A stretch of 8,941 nt of DNA from positions 1 through 8,941 of the forward strand of contig CAIOLZ010000208.1 in the NCBI GenBank assembly GCA_903859265.1, given 5' to 3'. How positions within the stretch are numbered: position 1 is the first letter of the stretch; every line of letters begins with the position of its first letter. A program made the translations under genes and the position numbers. Source of the stretch: an uncultured beta proteobacterium (GTDB taxonomy: Bacteria; Pseudomonadota; Gammaproteobacteria; Burkholderiales; Burkholderiaceae_C). Of the stretch, positions 1 to 4,608 are shown one piece after another. A model generated the notes under the pieces. The model had not been told where the DNA came from. It saw only the letters and a program-made list of their open reading frames with translations, and did not search any database.

Positions 1-15
1 CTTTCAGATCCAACC

Positions 16-1953
16 ATGATTCACATTACGCTTCCCGACGGCTCACAGCGCGAATTTTCCGGCCCGGTCACGGTTGCCGACGTCGCTGCATCGATTGGCG
101 CTGGTTTGGCCAAGGCCGCTCTGGCTGGCAAGGTACGCACGATCGATGCGCCGGCTGACACGGCCAAAGTAGTCGATACCAGTTACCTCATGAATGAGGA
201 CAGCGCCCTTTCGATCATCACGGCCAAAGATGCTGAGGGTCTGGAGGTCATCCGCCATTCCACCGCACACTTATTGGCCTATGCGGTCAAAGAGCTGTTC
301 CCGGAGGCGCAAGTCACGATCGGCCCGGTCATTGAAAACGGATTTTTTTACGATTTTTCCTACAAGCGTCCTTTCACGCCCGATGACTTGGCGACCATCG
401 AGAAAAAGATGACAGCCCTGGCTGCGTTGGACGAGCCTGTCATGCGCCGGGTTTTGCCGCGAGATGAGGCGGTCAGCTATTTCAAAGGTCTGGGTGAGCA
501 CTACAAGGCAGAGATCATTGAAAGCATCCCCGCCGGTCAAGATGTTTCGCTGTACCGAGAAGGCAAGTTTGAAGACCTATGCCGCGGGCCTCATGTGCCG
601 AGCACCGGCAGACTAAAGCACTTCAAACTCATGAAGCTGGCGGGCGCTTATTGGCGTGGCGACCACAAAAATGAAATGTTGCAGCGCATTTATGGCACGG
701 CCTGGGCGACCAAGGACGAGTTGCAGCAACACTTGACGATGCTCGAACAAGCCGAAAAGCGTGACCATCGCAAGCTCGGCCGCGAACTCGATTTGTTCCA
801 CATTGACGACCATGCTCCGGGCTTGGTCTTTTGGCATCCCAAGGGGTGGACGCTTTGGCAGGGCGTCGAGCAATACATGCGCCAGGTTTACCGCGACAAC
901 GGCTACCAGGAAGTCAAAGGCCCGCAGATCATTGACAAAACCCTTTGGGAAAAAACCGGGCACTGGGATAAATACCGCGAAAACATGTTTATCACGGAGT
1001 CCGAAAAGCGCGAATATGCGCTCAAGCCGATGAACTGCCCGGGCCACATCCTGATCTTCAAGCAGGGCATCAAGAGCTACCGCGATCTACCGCTGCGATA
1101 CGGTGAATTCGGCAACTGCCACCGCAACGAGCCTTCGGGTGGGCTGCATGGGATCATGCGTGTGCGTGGTTTTACGCAAGATGACGGACATATCTTCTGC
1201 ACCGAGGAACAGATTCTCAAGGAGTGCGTGGACTACACCGCGCTGCTGCAAAAGGTTTATACCGACTTCGGCTTCAAAAACATCATTTACAAGGTCGCCA
1301 CGCGCCCGGAAAAGCGCATTGGCTCGGATGAGAGCTGGGACAAGGCGGAACATGCGCTCATCGAAAGTTTGCGCGCTTCGGGATGTGAGTTTGAAATCGC
1401 ACCGGGCGACGGCGCTTTCTACGGACCCAAGATCGAGTACACCCTCAAAGACGCTATCGGCCGGCAGTGGCAGTGCGGCACGATGCAAGTTGACTTCTTC
1501 ATGACGGAGCGACTGGACGCCGAATACGTGGGGGAAGATGGTGCACGTCATCGGCCGGTCATGTTGCACCGGGCTATCGTGGGAAGTCTGGAGCGATTCA
1601 TCGGGATTTTGATCGAGGAGAGTGCCGGTGCACTGCCTGCGTGGCTGGCGCCAGTGCAAGTCGCGGTTCTCAATATCACGGATGCTCAGGCAGATTACGC
1701 ACGTTTTGTGGCTAAAACGTTGCAAAATCAAGGGCTTAGGGTCAATTTAGACCTGCGCAATGAAAAAATTACCTATAAAATACGGGAGCATTCGATGCAA
1801 AAGCTGCCGTATCTGGTTGTCGTAGGCGACAAGGAGATGGCAGCAGGTGCTCTTGCAGTGCGCGCCCGGGGTGGTCAAGACCTCGGTGCAATGTCAATCG
1901 ATGCCTTTGTGCAAAAAATCTCGGCGGACATTGCTGGTAAGTCAACTTTCTGA
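16..1953 (+). CDS. thrS: Threonyl-tRNA synthetase
   Basis: Class II synthetase that charges tRNA-Thr with threonine in the cytoplasm and hydrolyses mischarged Ser-tRNA-Thr. The 645-residue protein has the full family layout: an N-terminal TGS domain (about 1-62), the editing domain (about 65-235), the class II catalytic core (about 265-540) and the anticodon-binding domain (about 545-640). Editing-site residues are visible as HSTAH (H81, H85) and DLCRGPH (C189, H193). The zinc ligands that contact threonine are C341 (MNCPGH), H392 and H518, and the motif 2 arginine is R370 in CHRNEPSG. E. coli ThrS is 642 residues, so the gene is full length. The start MIHITLPDGS is the usual one, although the 15 bases before the ATG hold no clear Shine-Dalgarno sequence. 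It is the first gene of the cluster, 101 bp before infC. Any thrS operator like the one in E. coli would lie left of the window. Confidence 0.97.
   Translation: MIHITLPDGSQREFSGPVTVADVAASIGAGLAKAALAGKVRTIDAPADTAKVVDTSYLMNEDSALSIITAKDAEGLEVIRHSTAHLLAYAVKELFPEAQVTIGPVIENGFFYDFSYKRPFTPDDLATIEKKMTALAALDEPVMRRVLPRDEAVSYFKGLGEHYKAEIIESIPAGQDVSLYREGKFEDLCRGPHVPSTGRLKHFKLMKLAGAYWRGDHKNEMLQRIYGTAWATKDELQQHLTMLEQAEKRDHRKLGRELDLFHIDDHAPGLVFWHPKGWTLWQGVEQYMRQVYRDNGYQEVKGPQIIDKTLWEKTGHWDKYRENMFITESEKREYALKPMNCPGHILIFKQGIKSYRDLPLRYGEFGNCHRNEPSGGLHGIMRVRGFTQDDGHIFCTEEQILKECVDYTALLQKVYTDFGFKNIIYKVATRPEKRIGSDESWDKAEHALIESLRASGCEFEIAPGDGAFYGPKIEYTLKDAIGRQWQCGTMQVDFFMTERLDAEYVGEDGARHRPVMLHRAIVGSLERFIGILIEESAGALPAWLAPVQVAVLNITDAQADYARFVAKTLQNQGLRVNLDLRNEKITYKIREHSMQKLPYLVVVGDKEMAAGALAVRARGGQDLGAMSIDAFVQKISADIAGKSTF
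1754..1781 (+). promoter_or_regulatory. Weak candidate promoter inside thrS for infC
   Basis: An AT-rich patch near the 3' end of thrS contains TAAAAT at 1776-1781 (5 of 6 matches to the -10 consensus, within TATAAAAT) and a poor -35 candidate TGCGCA at 1754-1759, with a 16-base spacer. In E. coli, promoters for infC lie inside thrS, which makes the position plausible. The patch also encodes the conserved residues NEKITYKIR, so the base composition may simply reflect the protein. Low confidence. Confidence 0.2.
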
Positions 1954-2054
1954 GGATCAGCGTTTGTTGGTGCTTAAAGGTGTACTTTGCCTTGCACGCA
2001 CCCGACAAGAGCTATTGCCACGTGAACGTGGAAGATATTGTGAGGGAATGAACC

Positions 2055-2642
2055 ATCGCTACTGAATTTCGTGACCGCCGTCAGCGTGAAGAACGCAAAC
2101 ACCGTTTAAACCGGGAAATCATGGCCCCTGAGGTGCGCCTTACCGGGCCCGACAACGAACCCCTCGGAGTGGTAAGCCTGATGGAGGCCTTGCGCCAAGC
2201 GGGTGAGCTCGATGTTGATCTGGTTGAAATTGCTGCCACCGCCAACCCGCCTGTGTGCCGATTGATGGACTACGGCAAATTCAAGTACCAGGAGCAAAAG
2301 AAGGCGGCGGAGGCGAAGGCCAAGCAGACGGTCATCGAAATCAAGGAAATCAAGTTTCGCCCCGGTACTGATGATGGTGACTACAACATCAAGATGCGCA
2401 ACATCAAGCGCTTCCTGGCCGAAGGCGACAAATGCAAGATTACTCTGCGTTTCAGAGGTCGGGAAATTACCCACCAGGAAATCGGGCTGGCGATGCTGCA
2501 GCGGATGCGCGATGAGTTGGGTGATTTGATTGTGGTGGAGCAGTTTCCAAAACTGGAAGGTCGCCAAATGGTGATGATGATCGCGCCGGGACGCAAAAGG
2601 CCGGCCGCAGCACCCAAACAGGCGGCAGAAGTGACAAGTTAA
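2055..2642 (+). CDS. infC: Translation initiation factor IF-3, ATC start codon
   Basis: IF3 binds the 30S subunit, blocks premature 50S joining and rejects initiation at non-standard start codons and wrong initiator tRNAs. The 195-residue reading has the N-terminal domain (HRLNREIMAPEVRLTG, DLVEIA, PPVCRLMDYGKFKYQEQ), a lysine/alanine-rich linker helix (about residues 85-100) and the C-terminal domain (EIKFRPGTDDGDYNIK, RFRGREITHQEIG, EGRQMVMMIAPGRK). I place the start at ATC 2055. An in-frame TGA at 2049-2051 closes the frame upstream, no ATG, GTG or TTG occurs in frame before 2121, and GAGGG at 2042-2046 sits 8 bases before the ATC. Starting at ATG 2121 would delete conserved residues such as RLNREI. 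E. coli infC starts at AUU, and this rare-codon start is how IF3 represses its own synthesis there; the same logic is inferred here. E. coli IF3 is 180 residues. Confidence 0.95.
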   Translation: MATEFRDRRQREERKHRLNREIMAPEVRLTGPDNEPLGVVSLMEALRQAGELDVDLVEIAATANPPVCRLMDYGKFKYQEQKKAAEAKAKQTVIEIKEIKFRPGTDDGDYNIKMRNIKRFLAEGDKCKITLRFRGREITHQEIGLAMLQRMRDELGDLIVVEQFPKLEGRQMVMMIAPGRKRPAAAPKQAAEVTS

Positions 2643-2648
2643 TCGGAG

Positions 2649-2676
2649 AAGGACCGGTCTGGTCATCGGTCTTTTT
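2649..2676 (+). terminator. Intrinsic terminator or attenuator between infC and rpmI
   Basis: GACCGGT at 2652-2658 pairs with ATCGGTC at 2665-2671 (7 bp including one G-T wobble, 6-base loop) and is followed directly by five T residues at 2672-2676. Outer A/G-T pairs from 2649-2651 can extend the stem into the T tract. It begins 7 bases after the infC stop. The form is that of a rho-independent terminator. Because rpmI and rplT lie downstream with no obvious strong promoter between, it would act as an attenuator or a partial terminator. Function is inferred. Confidence 0.6.
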
Positions 2677-2678
2677 CG

Positions 2679-2740
2679 AAGTGGTGAGCTTTCAACCTCG
2701 CCACAAAAGTGGTGAGCTTTCAACCTCGCCACAAAAGTGG
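2679..2740 (+). repeat. Perfect 28-bp tandem repeat (2.2 copies) that folds into hairpins
   Basis: Bases 2679-2706 are repeated from 2707, apart from no mismatch over 28 bp, and a third copy begins at 2735 and matches for 6 bases (to 2740). Each full copy contains GTGGTGAG, an 8-base spacer CTTTCAAC and CTCGCCAC, which form an 8-bp stem with one G-T wobble: 2681-2688 with 2697-2704, and 2709-2716 with 2725-2732. The 3' arm of copy 1 can instead pair with the 5' arm of copy 2 around an AAAA loop (2697-2716). That leaves the outer arms 2681-2688 and 2725-2732 free to pair and give one long hairpin with a symmetric 8x8 internal loop. The repeat is noncoding and lies in the rpmI leader. Confidence 0.9.
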
Positions 2741-2788
2741 CTCGGGGCCAACAAGGCTGGAAATTTCTTCCAGACGCCTCACGAGCAC
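2737..2788 (+). promoter_or_regulatory. Structured rpmI 5' leader just before the ribosome binding site
   Basis: GCTCG at 2740-2744 can pair with CGAGC at 2782-2786, extended by GT 2737-2738 with AC 2787-2788 around one bulged G. This stem encloses a hairpin in which CTGGAA (2757-2762) pairs with TTCCAG (2768-2773), extended past an ACG bulge by AGG (2754-2756) with CCT (2777-2779). The element ends 6 bases before the GAAGGA ribosome binding site at 2795-2800. In E. coli, L20 represses rpmI-rplT translation by binding folded sites in this same spacer, so a ribosomal-protein operator is plausible. The fold was drawn by eye and has not been tested. Confidence 0.4.
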
Positions 2789-2808
2789 AAAGTAGAAGGA
2801 GCATTGAC

Positions 2809-3012
2809 ATGCCCAAAATGAAGACCAAGAGCGCGGCGAAAAAACGCTTTCGCGTTCGTCCCGGTGGAACCGTTAAACGCGGTCAAGCTTTCAAACGTCA
2901 CATTCTGACCAAGAAGACCACCAAAAATAAACGCCACCTACGCGGTTCCACTGGAGTCCATGAGACCAATATGGGTCATATGGCACAGATGCTTCCCGGC
3001 CGTGGTATTTAA
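2809..3012 (+). CDS. rpmI: Large-subunit ribosomal protein L35 (bL35)
   Basis: A small, very basic protein of the 50S subunit, 67 residues long. The sequence shows the family signature from the start (MPKMKTKSAAKKRF), then VRPGGTVKRGQAFKRHILTK and the C-terminal KRHLRG segment. The ATG at 2809 is preceded by GAAGGA at 2795-2800 with an 8-base spacer, a good ribosome binding site. The reading frame stays open upstream to a GTG at 2737, but that extension runs through the tandem repeat and leader and is not part of L35. rplT follows 25 bp downstream with its own ribosome binding site, so the two are almost surely one transcript. In E. coli both are translationally repressed by L20 acting upstream of rpmI. 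Confidence 0.97.
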   Translation: MPKMKTKSAAKKRFRVRPGGTVKRGQAFKRHILTKKTTKNKRHLRGSTGVHETNMGHMAQMLPGRGI

Positions 3013-3037
3013 TTAACGACGAACAAGGAGTAATCAA

Positions 3038-3397
3038 ATGCCTCGCGTCAAACGTGGTGTAACGGCTCGCGCCCGCCATAAAAAAGTTTTAGCCCTTGCA
3101 AAAGGTTTCCGCGGTCGCCGCGGTAATGTCTTCCGCGTCGCCAAAGAAGCGGTGATGAAGGCTGGGCAGTATGCCTACCGTGACCGCCGTACCAAGAAGC
3201 GTGTGTTCCGCCAGTTGTGGATTGCGCGTATCAATGCGGCGGCACGCCAGTGCGGCATGACCTACAGTCAGTTCGCCAATGGACTGAAGAAGGCCAATAT
3301 CGAGATTGACCGCAAGGTTTTGTCGGATATTGCCATTCACGACATGGCCGCTTTTGCGGGCATCGTGGAGCAGGTCAAGGCCAAGCTGGCTGCTTGA
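3038..3397 (+). CDS. rplT: Large-subunit ribosomal protein L20 (bL20)
   Basis: An early-assembly protein that binds 23S rRNA and is needed for 50S formation; in E. coli it is also the repressor of the rpmI-rplT mRNA. The 119-residue sequence begins MPRVKRGVTARARHKKVLALAKGF without its neighbours' acidic residues, continues with the basic extension GRRGNVFRVAKEAVMKAGQYAYRDRRTKKR, and has the globular domain from about residue 60 (QLWIARINAAARQ, MTYSQFANGLKKANIEIDRKVLSDIA). AAGGAG ending at 3030 lies 7 bases before the ATG, a strong ribosome binding site. Length equals the family norm of about 118-119. A convincing terminator follows 49 bp after the stop. The structured spacer upstream of rpmI would be its expected autoregulatory target. 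Confidence 0.97.
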   Translation: MPRVKRGVTARARHKKVLALAKGFRGRRGNVFRVAKEAVMKAGQYAYRDRRTKKRVFRQLWIARINAAARQCGMTYSQFANGLKKANIEIDRKVLSDIAIHDMAAFAGIVEQVKAKLAA

Positions 3398-3399
3398 TC

Positions 3400-3442
3400 T
3401 CCGGTCAGACGCTACTTTTTCAATAGCGCCTGGCGCACCGGA
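3400..3442 (+). other. Inverted-repeat structure in the rplT-pheS spacer
   Basis: TCCGGT at 3400-3405 pairs with ACCGGA at 3437-3442 (6 bp). Inside it, CGCTA (3410-3414) can pair with TAGCG (3424-3428) around a 9-base loop, or alternatively GCGC 3426-3429 with GCGC 3433-3436. The element lies directly upstream of the terminator hairpin. It could stabilise the 3' end of the rplT transcript or be part of a pheS leader. I cannot choose between these from sequence. Confidence 0.45.
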
Positions 3443-3445
3443 AAT

Positions 3446-3479
3446 AAGGGCTAGAGCTGTATAAGCGCTAGCCCTTTTT
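3446..3479 (+). terminator. Rho-independent terminator between rplT and pheS
   Basis: AAGGGCTAG (3446-3454) pairs with CTAGCCCTT (3468-3476), 9 bp. The stem continues past an A-G mismatch through GCT (3456-3458) with AGC (3464-3466), leaving a GTATA loop. The stem is GC-rich at its base and runs straight into five T residues (3475-3479). It should end most infC/rpmI-rplT transcripts before pheS, unless it acts as an attenuator of pheST. No Phe-rich leader ORF like pheM of E. coli is visible upstream. Confidence 0.8.
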
Positions 3480-3506
3480 CATTTGAACCCCACAGATTTT
3501 TATTCC

Positions 3507-4577
3507 ATGAACGATTTGATCGACCTCGTTGCATCTGCCAAAAGTGCCTTTGCTGGTGCTTTGACCCCCGCAGACCTCGAAAATGCCAAAGCCCGGTTTT
3601 TAGGCAAATCGGGCCAAATTACCGAGTTGATGAAAGGTATGGTCGCACTCAGTGTGGAAGAAAAAAAGGCGTTGGGCGCCAACATCAACGCTGCTAAACA
3701 GGCTATTGAAGCGGCATTGGCGGCACGCCGCCAGGCGCTGGCTGACGCCGAAATGGCGTCACAGTTAGCCGCCGAAGCCCTCGACGTCAGCCTGCCCGGG
3801 CGCACCTCAGGGCAGGGCGGTTTGCATCCGGTCTCCTTGACGCTGGAGCGTATCGAGGCGATTTTTGGATCCATGGGTTTTGATGTTGCACAGGGCCCTG
3901 AAATTGAATCGGACTGGTTCAATTTCACCGCGCTCAATACGCCACAAGACCATCCTGCGCGTTCGATGCACGATACTTTCTACGTTGAAGGTGGCTCCGA
4001 AGCTGCGCCCAACCTGTTGCGCACCCATACCAGCCCCATGCAGATTCGCTACGCGGTGCAGCATGTCAAAGCGCACCGCGCCGCGGCAGGCATTCATGGG
4101 GATGCCTTGTTCTCAGGGGATATGCCGGAGATTCGGGTCATCGCTCCCGGGCGTACCTACCGGGTTGACAGCGACGCGACGCACTCGCCGATGTTTCACC
4201 AGTGCGAAGGCCTGTGGGTGGGTGAGAACGTCAGCTTCAAGGATTTGAAATTTGTATTCACGGACTTTTGCCGTACGTTTTTTGAAAGTGACGATCTGGT
4301 ACTGCGCTTTCGCCCCAGCTTCTTCCCATTCACTGAGCCAAGCGCCGAGATCGACATTGCGTTTCAGAGCGGGCCGTTATCGGGTCGCTGGCTGGAAGTC
4401 GCAGGGTCGGGTCAGGTGCACCCCAATGTGATTCGCAACATGGGTCTGGAGCCGGAAAAATACATTGGCTTTGCCTTCGGCATGGGTCCTGACCGGCTAA
4501 CCATGCTGCGTTACGGTGTCAACGATTTGCGCCTGTTCTTTGATGGCGATGTGCGATTTCTTTCGCAATTTCAATAA
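3507..4577 (+). CDS. pheS: Phenylalanyl-tRNA synthetase alpha subunit
   Basis: The catalytic subunit of the heterotetrameric class II enzyme that makes Phe-tRNA-Phe. The 356-residue protein has the N-terminal coiled coil (about 20-95) that contacts tRNA, motif 1 (LHPVSLTLERIEAIFGSMGF, about 106-125), motif 2 (GRTYRVDSDATHSPMFHQ, 215-232) and motif 3 (GFAFGMGPDRLTML, 321-334). A323 corresponds to the E. coli A294 that sets amino-acid pocket size. It is longer than the 327 residues in E. coli, partly through an insertion of about 18 residues near 190-207. I choose ATG 3507 (MNDLIDLV) because it matches the usual family N-terminus. A TTG at 3483 would add eight residues and sits almost on the terminator T tract. 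Neither start has a clear Shine-Dalgarno sequence. It is followed 31 bp later by pheT. Confidence 0.95.
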   Translation: MNDLIDLVASAKSAFAGALTPADLENAKARFLGKSGQITELMKGMVALSVEEKKALGANINAAKQAIEAALAARRQALADAEMASQLAAEALDVSLPGRTSGQGGLHPVSLTLERIEAIFGSMGFDVAQGPEIESDWFNFTALNTPQDHPARSMHDTFYVEGGSEAAPNLLRTHTSPMQIRYAVQHVKAHRAAAGIHGDALFSGDMPEIRVIAPGRTYRVDSDATHSPMFHQCEGLWVGENVSFKDLKFVFTDFCRTFFESDDLVLRFRPSFFPFTEPSAEIDIAFQSGPLSGRWLEVAGSGQVHPNVIRNMGLEPEKYIGFAFGMGPDRLTMLRYGVNDLRLFFDGDVRFLSQFQ

Positions 4578-4608
4578 GAACAACGGACCACGACCTTTCG
4601 GGCACAAC

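Noticed and set aside
1087..1731. 214-residue open frame on the - strand inside thrS
   Set aside because: Antisense of the conserved catalytic core of thrS, with no domain features.
2121..2642. infC starting at ATG 2121 (173 residues)
   Set aside because: It drops the conserved N-terminal RLNREI segment and has no Shine-Dalgarno at the right distance; ATC 2055 explains both.
2737..2808. N-terminal extension of L35 from GTG 2737
   Set aside because: The extra residues overlap the repeat and leader, are not part of L35, and ATG 2809 has a good ribosome binding site.
3394..3426. Possible pheM-like leader peptide from TTG 3394
   Set aside because: It would have only one Phe codon, no ribosome binding site, and overlaps the rplT stop.
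3483..3506. TTG start for pheS at 3483
   Set aside because: It lies 4 bases after the terminator T tract, has no ribosome binding site and adds residues not typical of PheS.
3662..3668. A AAA AAG slippery heptamer in pheS (codons E52-K54)
   Set aside because: The motif is in the correct register for -1 frameshifting, but the -1 frame stops after about ten codons, E and K are ordinary here, and I see no supporting stimulator.
4516..4608. pheT extended back into pheS
   Set aside because: The added residues are a frame-shifted reading of the conserved PheS C-terminus; MQFSESWLR at 4609 is the family start.
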